A stretch of 51,869 nt of DNA from Fidelibacterota bacterium (GTDB taxonomy: Bacteria > Fidelibacterota > Marinisomatia > Marinisomatales > UBA1611). Location: positions 1-51,869 of the forward strand of contig JADHUI010000019.1 of the NCBI GenBank assembly GCA_016784605.1. The letters are read 5' to 3'. A program made the translations under genes and the position numbers. The notes beneath the pieces were generated by a model. It was not told the DNA's origin. It worked only from the letters and a program-made list of their open reading frames with translations, and ran no database searches. Shown here piece by piece: positions 28,089 through 36,953 of this stretch. How positions within the stretch are numbered: position 1 is the stretch's first letter; every line of letters begins with the position of its first letter.

Positions 28089-30905
28089 ATGGATCGTATT
28101 GAATTATTAAAAAAACTGAACTTATCTCAATTTACTGCTTTTGATTTTGAAACAACGGGTCTCAATTCAGCATCAGATCGAATTATAGAAATTGCAGCTA
28201 TTCGATTTGTCGATGGTGAACCTACGGAAAAATTTGTAAAACTTGTTCATCCTGACCGTCAGATTCCGCCATTTATATCAGAAATAACAGGCATAACAAA
28301 CGACATGGTTGCGAATGCGCCTAGAGAAGAAGATATTGTTGATGATTTTTTTGAGTTTTTAGGCAATGATCCATTGATTGCTCACAATATACGATTTGAT
28401 CATCAATTCTTAGATAATATGTCTGAACGATTTGATAAACCAAAATTAGAAAATAAATTATACGATTCATTGCAATTAGCGCGATCAGTGATGTTTGACC
28501 AACCTGTCTTTAATCTAGGAGCATTGGCAACTTATTTTGGCCTTTCAGCCGAAGGATCGCATCGAGCTGAAAAGGATACTGAAAACTGCGGTGTTATCTT
28601 TTTAAAATTATTAGATGAATTAGCTTCTTATCCTTTAGAAGTTCTTTCGAAAGTGATTGCTCTTGTTACTAAAGCAGAATTGCCTAATAAATCTCTTTAT
28701 ATTGATTTAGGAACTGCATTGACTCAAATGGGAGATTTGAAATCAGGCTTAACTCAGCCAACATTAAATCATGATTTACGTTCAAATATTTTTCATTGCG
28801 ATGGTTCAAATCACCCAGACTCACTATTAGCCAATGATGTATTCGGCGAAAACGGATTATTAAGTAAAACTCTACCTAAATTTGAGCTGCGTTCTGTTCA
28901 ACGAGATTATGCCGGATTTTCTGATGAAATAATTAACGGTGATCCCAAAATTGGTGTCGTTGAAGCAGGAACAGGTTTAGGCAAATCAATGGCTTATTTA
29001 TTTCCAGCTATTAAACGCGTTGAGCGTGTTGAGTCGGACGGGCCAACCATTATCTCTTGCCATACGAAACATTTACAAGACCAACTATTTTATAAAGATT
29101 TACCTATGTTGGCTGATTCTATGGATGTAACAGTGAATGCAACTGTATTAAAAGGTCGAGGGAATTATTTATGTAAAACACGTCTAAATTGGCTTGTTGG
29201 TGGCGATCAACATCTTGGCTCACGAGAAGTGGAAGCGCTTGTGCCTATCTTTTTCTGGATGCATTGGACAAAAACGGGTGATATGAGTGAATGTGAAGGT
29301 TTTTGGAATGCCCGTTCAACATGGTTGGCGAGTTTTATTAACAGTGAAGCGGGATTTTGCACCACAGATATTTGCGCAAAACATCAAGGGTGTTATTACG
29401 GGAAAGTTCGCCGAGCTTCTTCGCGTTCCCATATATTAATTGTAAACCATGCATTATTATTAGCTGATTCTCAACGAACAGGATTTCTACCTCCCTATAA
29501 TCGTCTCATTGTTGATGAAGCGCATAATTTAGTTCCTGTTGCTTACGATCAGTTTATGCTTGAACTCAACCAAGTTGGCATGAATTATTTAATTCAAGAT
29601 TTAGATCCAACCCAACCCAGATCATCTCGATGGAATAATCAGTTAAATATCATTGGCGATTTAAACCCTGAAATGAAGTTAATTCATGAACGCTTAAAGC
29701 AAGATGCAAAGAATACTCTTGAAGCGGGAAAAACATTTTTCAAAAAATTATCCGAAGAAAAGAAACGTGATTTTGACTTAACCAAAATGTATCCTGAAAA
29801 AGTGATACTGTATAATATATATGAAGCCTATAGTTCCGTATATTTAGAGTTATCAGAATTAGTTGATGCTTTACAGCAGTTATCTCAAACAGTAGAAAGA
29901 GCAAAAGATGGCTTGCTGAAATTGGATTCGAGTCGTGGTGATTATCCATTATTGCATCAAGTTTTAGAAAACGGGAACGAAAAAATAAAAACCCTCATTC
30001 AGCAGGTTAAAATGTTAACCAGTACGCCAAATGATGATTGGACTTATTGGTTAGATGGTCATATTAAAAACTACGGACAAAAGAATGAATCGTTTCATAT
30101 CACCATTTACGGATCTCCGATTGATGTATCCCAAACATTGTCTTCACACTTTTTTCAAGACATTGAATATTGTGTCCTTACGTCTGCTACATTAAGAGTG
30201 GATGATTCATTCAGCTATTTTTTGAATCGAACTGGTTTAACGACTCTGGATTTTGATAAAGTTGTGGAAATGACATTTGAGAGTCCATTCTTTTATGAAG
30301 ATCAGGTTGAATATCAGCAATATGGTGGAGCAACGCCTATTTCAAACGATTCTAAAGCATTGGCAGAAGTTGTTTATAACGCGTATCATAAATACAATAA
30401 AAAGACCCTTGTCCTGTTTACATCACGCAAAATGTTAACAGATGTTTATAATCATTTAAAAGAAATGCCGGGCGGGAGCGAATTACCATTATTCCCTCAA
30501 CTTCGCGGCACATCTCGCCAAGCATTAATTAAAGGAATGTCCGAAGGAGAGTCGGGAATATTGCTAGGGACGAATGCTTTTTGGGAAGGAGTTGACCTTC
30601 CGGGCGAATTATTAGAAGTGCTTATTTTAACAAAATTGCCATTTGATGTTCCTACAGATCCAATCGTAAAAGCCTATAGCGGACTTGTGAAAGAATGTGG
30701 CGGAAATTCATTTATGGATTATTCTGTTCCTGAAAGTGTCATTCGTTTTAGACAAGGATTTGGACGATTAATTCGTTCAACAACTGATTCGGGTGTATTT
30801 ATTTCTTGTGATAATCGAATTGTCGTCAAGAGATATGGGCAACATTTTAGCCATGTTATTCCAGCGCGTATGTCCGTATTTCGTAATATTGATGATTTGA
30901 GTTAA
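28089..30905 (+). CDS. dinG: DnaQ-like exonuclease fused to a DinG/XPD-family helicase
   Basis: 938 residues. The N-terminal part is a DEDDh 3'-5' exonuclease: DFE at 19-21, Asp104 in IRFD, and His158/Asp163 in HRAEKD, all acidic residues intact. The helicase has Walker A AGTGLGKS (293-300), DEAH (476-479) and the late motif RFRQGFGRLIRS. Cys362, Cys424, Cys429 and Cys435 (last three spaced C-x4-C-x5-C) match the iron-sulfur cluster of E. coli DinG. It should unwind DNA or DNA-RNA structures 5'-3' during repair. The exonuclease fusion is the form common in Firmicutes, but there the cluster is usually missing; here both are kept. Confidence 0.92.
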   Translation: MDRIELLKKLNLSQFTAFDFETTGLNSASDRIIEIAAIRFVDGEPTEKFVKLVHPDRQIPPFISEITGITNDMVANAPREEDIVDDFFEFLGNDPLIAHNIRFDHQFLDNMSERFDKPKLENKLYDSLQLARSVMFDQPVFNLGALATYFGLSAEGSHRAEKDTENCGVIFLKLLDELASYPLEVLSKVIALVTKAELPNKSLYIDLGTALTQMGDLKSGLTQPTLNHDLRSNIFHCDGSNHPDSLLANDVFGENGLLSKTLPKFELRSVQRDYAGFSDEIINGDPKIGVVEAGTGLGKSMAYLFPAIKRVERVESDGPTIISCHTKHLQDQLFYKDLPMLADSMDVTVNATVLKGRGNYLCKTRLNWLVGGDQHLGSREVEALVPIFFWMHWTKTGDMSECEGFWNARSTWLASFINSEAGFCTTDICAKHQGCYYGKVRRASSRSHILIVNHALLLADSQRTGFLPPYNRLIVDEAHNLVPVAYDQFMLELNQVGMNYLIQDLDPTQPRSSRWNNQLNIIGDLNPEMKLIHERLKQDAKNTLEAGKTFFKKLSEEKKRDFDLTKMYPEKVILYNIYEAYSSVYLELSELVDALQQLSQTVERAKDGLLKLDSSRGDYPLLHQVLENGNEKIKTLIQQVKMLTSTPNDDWTYWLDGHIKNYGQKNESFHITIYGSPIDVSQTLSSHFFQDIEYCVLTSATLRVDDSFSYFLNRTGLTTLDFDKVVEMTFESPFFYEDQVEYQQYGGATPISNDSKALAEVVYNAYHKYNKKTLVLFTSRKMLTDVYNHLKEMPGGSELPLFPQLRGTSRQALIKGMSEGESGILLGTNAFWEGVDLPGELLEVLILTKLPFDVPTDPIVKAYSGLVKECGGNSFMDYSVPESVIRFRQGFGRLIRSTTDSGVFISCDNRIVVKRYGQHFSHVIPARMSVFRNIDDLS

Positions 30906-30933
30906 ATCTAATTGCCTAATAAAAATATGGCAG

Positions 30934-30963
30934 TTGTTTAATGAACCTTTGTCTCTCTAAATT
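30934..30963 (+). promoter_or_regulatory. candidate promoter giving a near-leaderless hutH transcript
   Basis: TTGTTT (30934-30939) and TAAATT (30958-30963) are 18 bases apart, and the -10 box ends only 5 bases before the ATG. Transcription would begin at or just inside the start codon. No purine-rich ribosome site precedes this gene, which fits. The same TAAATT-to-ATG layout appears before uvrB. Confidence 0.35.
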
Positions 30964-30968
30964 CCTCC

Positions 30969-32501
30969 ATGGAGCCCCTACTGATATCAGCTAAATCATC
31001 CCATTTTAGGGATTTTGCGTCATTTTTTTCTAATTCGATTCAAGTTAATATTCCAAAATCGACTGAAAATCGAATTGTTTCTTCTCATGCCATTCTTCAA
31101 AAAGTCTTATCATCTGGCAAAACCATTTATGGTGTTAACACAGGATTTGGGCAACTTAGTCAAATATCCATTGAGCCTGATCAATTAAACCAACTCCAAA
31201 CTAATTTAGTTCGTAGTCATGCTGCTGGGGTAGGCAAACCTATATCGCATGGATTAGTTCGAATTATCCTTTATTTAAAATTATTATCGTATTCAAAAGG
31301 GTATAGTGGCATTCGTCTTGAACTAGCTCGTCGTTTGAAAGATTTTATTAATCATGACTTATTACCCGTCATTCCCGAAAAGGGATCTGTGGGTGCTAGT
31401 GGTGATTTAGCTCCATTGGGGCATATGGCTCTTGCATTAATTGGAGAGGGATCTGTTACTTATCAAAGCCGAGTTTATAAAACAGCTACAGCCCTTAAAA
31501 AAGCTGGGTTAAAGCCATTTCAGTTAGAAGTGAAGGAAGGACTTAGTCTTATTAATGGAACGCAATTCTCGACTGCTTTAGGGATTCAAACAATGCTTCA
31601 AGGAGAAAATATAGCACAATGTGCCGATATCGTTGGTGCCATATCTGTTGAAGCAAGTTTATCGAGTCGAAATGTATTCAAAGAATCTATTCATAAAATT
31701 AAAAGCCACCCTGGACAGAGACAATCAGCAAAAAATGTTTGGCGGATTCTGGCTGGAAGTGAAATTGTTCAATCTCACAGTCAATGCGATAAAGTACAAG
31801 ACCCTTATAGTTTTCGATGTATCCCACATGTTCATGGCGCATCTCGCGACACGTTAAGTGCAGCAGGAAAAATCATTAATAATGAAATCAACAGTGTGAG
31901 TGATAATCCACTTGTCATGAAAAATGGAGATGTAATTAGTTCAGGGCATTTTCATGCTGAATCTGTTGCGCAGGCGATGGATATGGTGGCTATTTCTATG
32001 TCTGAGTTTGGTGCCATCTCCGAAAGACGAATACATTATTTCATGAAAGGTGTTGATGGAATTCTGCCTCCATTTATGGCGATGAATCCTGGACTTGAAT
32101 CTGGGTATATGATTGCACATGTAACCGCATCGGCTTTGGCATCCGAAAATAAAACATTATCTCATCCTGCCAGCGTGGATTCTTTACCAACTTCTGGGGG
32201 GCAAGAAGATCAAGTAAGCATGGCTCCATGGGCAGGGCAAAAAGCATTGCATATTCAAGATAATGTTGCCACAATTTTAGCTGTTGAATTAATTGTAGCA
32301 TTGGCTGCAATTAAACAAGTGCATAAAAAATTAAATCCTTCAACATCTACAAAGGCTGTTTTTGAAATATTAAAGAATAAAATTCATGTGAACCAAGGAG
32401 ATCGACCCATGAGCCAAGAAATTGAAAATGTAAAAGGCCTCATCCTAAATGGCGACTTGGTAAACACCATTAATCCTATTTGCAAACTGGCGTTATTGTG
32501 A
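30969..32501 (+). CDS. hutH: histidine ammonia-lyase
   Basis: A 510-residue aromatic amino-acid lyase that deaminates histidine to urocanate. The self-made MIO cofactor comes from Ala143-Ser144-Gly145 in GSVGASGDLAPLGH. Also present are Tyr54 in YGVNTGFG, the His in VRSHAAGVG that favours histidine over phenylalanine or tyrosine, QDPYSFRCIPHVHG and the final lid SVDSLPTSGGQEDQVSM. No hutU, hutI or hutG is nearby, so a complete degradation pathway is not shown in this window. Its stop overlaps the likely GTG of guaB (GTGA). Confidence 0.9.
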   Translation: MEPLLISAKSSHFRDFASFFSNSIQVNIPKSTENRIVSSHAILQKVLSSGKTIYGVNTGFGQLSQISIEPDQLNQLQTNLVRSHAAGVGKPISHGLVRIILYLKLLSYSKGYSGIRLELARRLKDFINHDLLPVIPEKGSVGASGDLAPLGHMALALIGEGSVTYQSRVYKTATALKKAGLKPFQLEVKEGLSLINGTQFSTALGIQTMLQGENIAQCADIVGAISVEASLSSRNVFKESIHKIKSHPGQRQSAKNVWRILAGSEIVQSHSQCDKVQDPYSFRCIPHVHGASRDTLSAAGKIINNEINSVSDNPLVMKNGDVISSGHFHAESVAQAMDMVAISMSEFGAISERRIHYFMKGVDGILPPFMAMNPGLESGYMIAHVTASALASENKTLSHPASVDSLPTSGGQEDQVSMAPWAGQKALHIQDNVATILAVELIVALAAIKQVHKKLNPSTSTKAVFEILKNKIHVNQGDRPMSQEIENVKGLILNGDLVNTINPICKLALL

Positions 32502-33964
32502 AGAATCGTCCTCCATTTTCATTTGCCTTAACCTTTGACGATGTATTACTAGTGCCACAAGAATCCAGCGTTTTACCAAGAGATGTTCAATTGGTCACTC
32601 AGTTGACAAATAATATTAATATGAATATTCCCATATTGAGCGCAGCGATGGATACGGTTACAGAGAGTCAAATGGCTATAGCATTAGCAAGAGAAGGTGG
32701 TGTGGGTGTCATACATAAAAACCTATCTATTTCAGCTCAGAAAAATATGGTTGATCGTGTAAAAAGATCTGAAAGTGGTATGATTATTAATCCGATTACT
32801 TTGACAATAGGAAGCACCATTGGCGATGCCAAAAGAATAATGGCACAATATAAAATTAGCGGACTCCCTGTTGTGGATGGAATAAAACTTCTTGGAATAA
32901 TTACTAACCGAGATATCCGATTCGAAACGGATAATTCTTTGTCGGTTATCGAAAGAATGACAAAGGAAGGGTTAATTACTGTCCCTACAGGTACTTCTTT
33001 AGAAAAATCAAAAGCTTTACTTCAGCAGCACCGTATTGAGAAACTCCTAGTTGTAGATAATAAAGGAAATCTAACAGGGCTAATTACTGTTAAAGATATT
33101 CAGAAAAAGGAACAATTTCCGATTGCCTGCAAAGATAAGTTGGGACGTTTACGTGTCGGAGCAGCTGTTGGCGTTGGCGATGATTTAATCGAAAGAGCCT
33201 CGGCATTGGTAGATGCAGATGTAGATATTATTGTTGTGGATACGGCTCATGGACATTCTGCTGGTGTATTAAAATCAATTGCCCACCTAAAATCCACTTT
33301 ATCCGTAGATGTCGTTGCTGGCAACGTCGCCACAGGCGATGGTGCGCAGGCTTTAATTGATGTGGGAGTTGATTGCGTAAAAATTGGGATCGGAGCAGGG
33401 GCGAGTTGTACGACTCGTATTATTGCAGGCGTTGGTAAACCTCAATTATCCGCTATAATGGATTGTGTAGATGTGGCTCGAAAGAATAATATTCCAGTCA
33501 TTGCAGATGGTGGTTTAAGATACAGCGGTGATATTGCAAAGGCATTAGCTGCAGGAGCAGATTCTGTTATGCTTGGCAGTCTATTAGCTGGTATGGATGA
33601 AAGTCCCGGTGAGTCAATTCTTTATGAAGGTCGACAATATAAATCTTATCGTGGTATGGGATCCATGGGTGCGATGCAAGAAGGGAGCGGTGATCGTTAT
33701 TTCCAAGAAGGTACGGAAGCAACAAAATTAGTGCCAGAAGGAATTGAAGGAATGGTCCCTTATCGAGGACATGTACGAAATGCAATTCACCAAATGTTAG
33801 GTGGTTTACGTTCGTCTATGGGTTATTGCGGTGCCGGATCTATTAAAGAGTTTGGACTCAAGACAGAATTTGTCCAGATATCATCTGCCGGCGTAAAGGA
33901 AAATCACCCGCATGAAGTTAGGATTGTTAAAGAAGCACCAAACTACCAAATTTCTGATAGTTAA
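32498..33964 (+). CDS. guaB: inosine-5'-monophosphate dehydrogenase
   Basis: IMPDH oxidises IMP to XMP with NAD, the committed step to GTP. I prefer GTG 32498, which overlaps the hutH stop, over a TTG at 32480. Numbered from 32498, the barrel opens with [10 protein letters not shown], two CBS domains occupy about 90-205, and the catalytic loop is [11 protein letters not shown] with Cys304. The usual sequence is GPGSICTTR, so the residues before the Cys are changed. The [14 protein letters not shown] phosphate site, RGMGSMGAM and the flap GVEGMVPY-like segment ([10 protein letters not shown]) are normal. It ends in a bidirectional terminator. Confidence 0.95.
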   Translation: MKNRPPFSFALTFDDVLLVPQESSVLPRDVQLVTQLTNNINMNIPILSAAMDTVTESQMAIALAREGGVGVIHKNLSISAQKNMVDRVKRSESGMIINPITLTIGSTIGDAKRIMAQYKISGLPVVDGIKLLGIITNRDIRFETDNSLSVIERMTKEGLITVPTGTSLEKSKALLQQHRIEKLLVVDNKGNLTGLITVKDIQKKEQFPIACKDKLGRLRVGAAVGVGDDLIERASALVDADVDIIVVDTAHGHSAGVLKSIAHLKSTLSVDVVAGNVATGDGAQALIDVGVDCVKIGIGAGASCTTRIIAGVGKPQLSAIMDCVDVARKNNIPVIADGGLRYSGDIAKALAAGADSVMLGSLLAGMDESPGESILYEGRQYKSYRGMGSMGAMQEGSGDRYFQEGTEATKLVPEGIEGMVPYRGHVRNAIHQMLGGLRSSMGYCGAGSIKEFGLKTEFVQISSAGVKENHPHEVRIVKEAPNYQISDS

Positions 33965-33976
33965 ATTTTATCAAAA

Positions 33977-34004
33977 AAAAACCCCGATAAAAATCGGGGT
34001 TTTT
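33977..34004. terminator. bidirectional terminator between guaB and rpsT
   Basis: A 12-bp stem, AAAAACCCCGAT (33977-33988) with its complement at 33993-34004, around a 4-base loop. There are A runs on the left and T runs on the right, so it can stop transcripts from both the plus-strand guaB and the minus-strand rpsT, which converge here. Confidence 0.88.
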
Positions 34005-34023
34005 AATATCAATAATTATAAAA

Positions 34024-34278
34024 TTAATTGAGAGAATTCAAGTGGCGCGTAACCTGTGATTTACGTCGTGCGCCTGTGTTTCTATGGATTAAACCTGTTT
34101 TAATAGATTTATCAATAACACTAATTGCTTTCCCATAATGACTTTCAGCAGTTGCTTTGTCTGTTGCACTCATTACATTTTTAATAAGTGTGCGTAACCG
34201 AGACATGTCAGCGACATTCTTTTCGCGACGTTTAATATCTTGGCGTTCTCTTTTAATTTGTTGTGGATGTCTGTCCAT
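34024..34278 (-). CDS. rpsT: 30S ribosomal protein S20
   Basis: An 84-residue, very basic helical protein that binds 16S rRNA in the small subunit. Recognisable parts are the N-terminal region rich in Lys/Arg/Gln, RLRTLIKNV, the middle helix with AISVIDKSIKTGLIHRNTGARRKSQ and the short C-terminus. AAAGGA lies about 8-12 bases before the ATG. A TTGACT box is visible farther upstream on the minus strand, near 34335-34340, but I see no good -10 match. Confidence 0.95.
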   Translation of the reverse strand: MDRHPQQIKRERQDIKRREKNVADMSRLRTLIKNVMSATDKATAESHYGKAISVIDKSIKTGLIHRNTGARRKSQVTRHLNSLN

Positions 34279-34352
34279 TGAATAAATATTCCTTTAATTT
34301 TAGCCGGCAAACTTAGTCTTTACATCTTAAGTAAGTCAAGCGATGTAATAGG

Positions 34353-34541
34353 TTATTTATGTAACCGGAAGATAGGATAATTGTCTTTGTGTGATAAACG
34401 CACATAACCCTTATTAACTTTAACGGTTAAATGTTTATCTGATATATTAATTTTGACTTCATGGGTGAAGTAGCTAGAACTGAAATTCAATATTTGACCA
34501 ATTACGTCAATCTCGTCTATCGCCATTGTACATTCATTCAT
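34353..34541 (-). CDS. short ORF, possible small beta-rich protein
   Basis: A 62-codon frame between rpsT and the AI-2E-family gene, starting 10 bases after that gene's stop on the same strand. The C-terminal half alternates charged and hydrophobic residues (VKINISDKHLTVKVNKGYVRL), a convincing beta pattern that non-coding AT-rich DNA seldom gives. It has no clear ribosome site and I recognise no family. It could be translated by coupling to the gene before it. The remaining non-coding bases 34279-34352 are the rpsT leader. Confidence 0.4.
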   Translation of the reverse strand: MNECTMAIDEIDVIGQILNFSSSYFTHEVKINISDKHLTVKVNKGYVRLSHKDNYPIFRLHK

Positions 34542-34551
34542 TAATTATTTA

Positions 34552-35661
34552 CTACAATAAATGTGAATTTTTAGAAATAAATTGAATTTCATGAAGGATT
34601 ACTTTAATCACACCAGCAGCAGGAACAGCAAAAAGCATTCCTAATGGTCCCATAAGAGTTCCACCAATCAATAATACAATCATAACAATCATTGGATGCA
34701 ACCCGACGCTTTCTCCCACGAGAATTGGCGTTATTAGGTTGTTATCAATTTGTTGAACAACAATAAACATAAAAATAATATCTAAAATATAAAATGGGGA
34801 CGGTATTACCCCAAATAATTGATGAGCTAAAGCAATATCACTTCCTAAATTATTCATTAAAGCAACCAATATAGCTGGAACCATGCCCACAAAGGGTCCA
34901 ACCATTGGGATTAAATTGGCAAATCCAGCTATAATACCAATAAATACTATTAAAGTCATATTTGCGCCGAATTGATTTAAAATGAATAATCCAATTATAG
35001 ACAATAAAGCTACAGATCCTGCAGCCATAAGTTGTCCCCGTAAATATTTTGAAATTTGTTGCTCAATATTATAAATCAACCGGAGTCCCACTTCTAAATA
35101 TTTATTAGGAATAAAACGAACGAGTGTGCGTTTGAAATCATGATATTCAACTAATAGAATAATCGTAAAAATGAGAGTCATGACAGCAATAAAAACTAAA
35201 CTTCCGGTCGCACTGAGAAAAGATAGCATATTTTGAAATAATCCACTCAAACTTTCTTGAGATTTTTCAATTATTTCATCACTTTCAGGGATTAGATTTG
35301 TTAGAAAGTCAGGAAGAATTGTTTGTGCTTTATTGGATAAGCCTTCTAGACTAAGGGCAAAATCATCTTGTTGAATTTTGGTAGAGAATTGTTTTATTTG
35401 AGCGCCAATATTTGTAGCAAAACTTCCAAGAAACCAAATAAAACCAACGATCGTTCCTCCAATGATGACAATTACACTAAAACTTCTAGAATGGATCTTT
35501 CTTTCCAAGCTATCTACACTAGGAAGAAAAATGGTTGTAAATAAAAAAGAAAATATAAGCATAACCAATACGGAAGCAAAAAAGGGGAGAACTGTCCAAG
35601 CAATACCCCCTATCAGAACTAATAATAAAAGTCTATATATTTTTAGAGAAGAATCGTTCAC
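34552..35661 (-). CDS. AI-2E family transporter (PerM/TqsA-like permease)
   Basis: A 369-residue inner-membrane protein with about eight helices arranged as two, then a long amphipathic region (80-150), then the rest. The closing part has the family phrases IPMVGPFVGMVPA, QQIDNNLITPILVGESVGLHPMIVM and GGTLMGPLGMLFAVP. Members include exporters of the signal AI-2 and sodium/proton antiporters. The substrate cannot be assigned here. Its start overlaps the stop of the cyclic-nucleotide-binding gene by 4 bases, so the two proteins are made together. Confidence 0.9.
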   Translation of the reverse strand: MNDSSLKIYRLLLLVLIGGIAWTVLPFFASVLVMLIFSFLFTTIFLPSVDSLERKIHSRSFSVIVIIGGTIVGFIWFLGSFATNIGAQIKQFSTKIQQDDFALSLEGLSNKAQTILPDFLTNLIPESDEIIEKSQESLSGLFQNMLSFLSATGSLVFIAVMTLIFTIILLVEYHDFKRTLVRFIPNKYLEVGLRLIYNIEQQISKYLRGQLMAAGSVALLSIIGLFILNQFGANMTLIVFIGIIAGFANLIPMVGPFVGMVPAILVALMNNLGSDIALAHQLFGVIPSPFYILDIIFMFIVVQQIDNNLITPILVGESVGLHPMIVMIVLLIGGTLMGPLGMLFAVPAAGVIKVILHEIQFISKNSHLL

Positions 35662-36143
35662 GATGATTGTTCAGCTAATGCTTTATTCGTTTGCCGAAGA
35701 CGTTCTCCTAGCACGCGTGATAAATTAATTAGAATTTTATTACCTAATTCAGGTGACCGATGCATGAGTGTTAATAAATCTGTTCGAAAAAAACCAATTA
35801 ATTTTGATGGTTCTAACGCCTCGGCAGTTGCAGATCGTGGTTCTTCGTCTAAAAGAGCTAATTCGCCAAAAAAGTCTCCTGAACTTAACTGAGCAAAAAC
35901 CATATCAGTTTCAGGATCCTTTATGGTTACAGATCCTTGGATAATAACATACATTCCTTCACCTGGCGCCATTTTTTTAAATATAGGTTCTCCGAGCTTA
36001 TAGTTTCGTTCGTGTGTTAATCGGGCTATTTCATTTAATTCTTTTCCATTTAGGTGTTCGAAAATGGGCACTTGGTGTATTGCATGTAGAATGGGATCAT
36101 CGGCAGGTCCCTTTCTGAAAATATTTTCCCATATTGCTTTCAT
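35658..36143 (-). CDS. cyclic-nucleotide-binding domain protein without an output domain
   Basis: 161 residues, essentially one cNMP-binding beta-roll: VPIFEHLNGKELNEIA start, GEGMYVIIQGSV, and the phosphate-cassette region SSGDFFGELALLDEEPRSATAEAL (split about 87-110). No helix-turn-helix or enzyme domain follows, only a short helix. It probably senses a nucleotide or small ligand and acts by binding a partner. The obvious candidate is the permease made from the overlapping downstream gene (inference). AAAGGAT precedes the ATG. It is divergent from a Crp/Fnr regulator with the same type of sensor domain. Confidence 0.88.
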   Translation of the reverse strand: MKAIWENIFRKGPADDPILHAIHQVPIFEHLNGKELNEIARLTHERNYKLGEPIFKKMAPGEGMYVIIQGSVTIKDPETDMVFAQLSSGDFFGELALLDEEPRSATAEALEPSKLIGFFRTDLLTLMHRSPELGNKILINLSRVLGERLRQTNKALAEQSS

Positions 36144-36266
36144 TCGGCAATCCTTTATTTTTTAGATCATTAGTTTAGAAAAGTGTACAACATGGAACAA
36201 GGAAACAATCATTTAATTCGAATAGAATGAAATTTGATTTCCAAACCATCCAACGTATTTTTTTAC

Positions 36267-36947
36267 ATGGAAAAGATTGATATTTTGAAAATGGTACCTA
36301 TCTTTTGGGGTCTATCTGAAAAGTCCCTATATGATATTGCCGAAAAAATGGTCACTAGAACCTATAAAAAAGGGCAATATATCATTGCCGAAGATGACGA
36401 AGGTCAATCAAGTTATTTCATTTCGGAAGGCAGTGTAAAAATAACACGAACAAGTGATGATGGGAGAGAAGTTATTTTAGCCATGCAAGGAGTGGGTGAT
36501 TTCTTTGGTGAAATGGCTATGCTTGACGATGAACCAAGGTCAGCAAATATTGTTGCTATTTCGGCATGTACTGTTTTGACTTTGAATGGAGCAGACTTTT
36601 TTGGTATTCTTGAATCTCATCCAAAGGTAGCAATCAATTTGCTAAAAGAATTAGCCGTACGAATTCGGAAAAGTGACGAACAAATTGAGGGGCTTTCTCT
36701 TAGTGATGCGGAGAAAAGAATTGCAATGACTCTTTTACGTATTAGCGAAGAATTAGGGACAATTTATCATGGGGATGTTTTAGTGAAAAAGATGCCTGTA
36801 CAACAAGATATTGCAAATATGGCTGGAACATCGAGAGAGACTGTATCTAGGACGATTAATATATTGGAGGAAAAAGGCTACTTAAAACGTGATGGTAAAG
36901 AATTAACTATTATCGATTTTTCCCGATTTGGGCGGGAACTTATTTAG
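36267..36947 (+). CDS. Crp/Fnr family transcription regulator
   Basis: About 226 residues from ATG 36267; an in-frame TTG at 36234 would add 11. The sensor domain has VPIFWGLSEKSL, QSSYFISEGSVKI and GDFFGEMAMLDDEPRSA. It is followed by the dimer helix and a winged helix-turn-helix with QQDIANMAGTSRETVSRTINILEEKGYL, the recognition helix being SRETVSRTI. There are no Fnr-type cysteines, so a cNMP or other ligand is likelier than an iron-sulfur oxygen sensor. No ribosome site is evident. It shares a 123-base region with the divergent sensor-only gene. I could not find a palindromic Crp or Fnr box there. Confidence 0.9.
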   Translation: MEKIDILKMVPIFWGLSEKSLYDIAEKMVTRTYKKGQYIIAEDDEGQSSYFISEGSVKITRTSDDGREVILAMQGVGDFFGEMAMLDDEPRSANIVAISACTVLTLNGADFFGILESHPKVAINLLKELAVRIRKSDEQIEGLSLSDAEKRIAMTLLRISEELGTIYHGDVLVKKMPVQQDIANMAGTSRETVSRTINILEEKGYLKRDGKELTIIDFSRFGRELI

Positions 36948-36953
36948 AGTATT

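Noticed and set aside
36144-36266. Possible Crp or Fnr operator between the two divergent sensor genes
   Set aside because: I found no TGTGA-N6-TCACA or TTGAT-N4-ATCAA palindrome; a half-site-like TTGATT is not enough.
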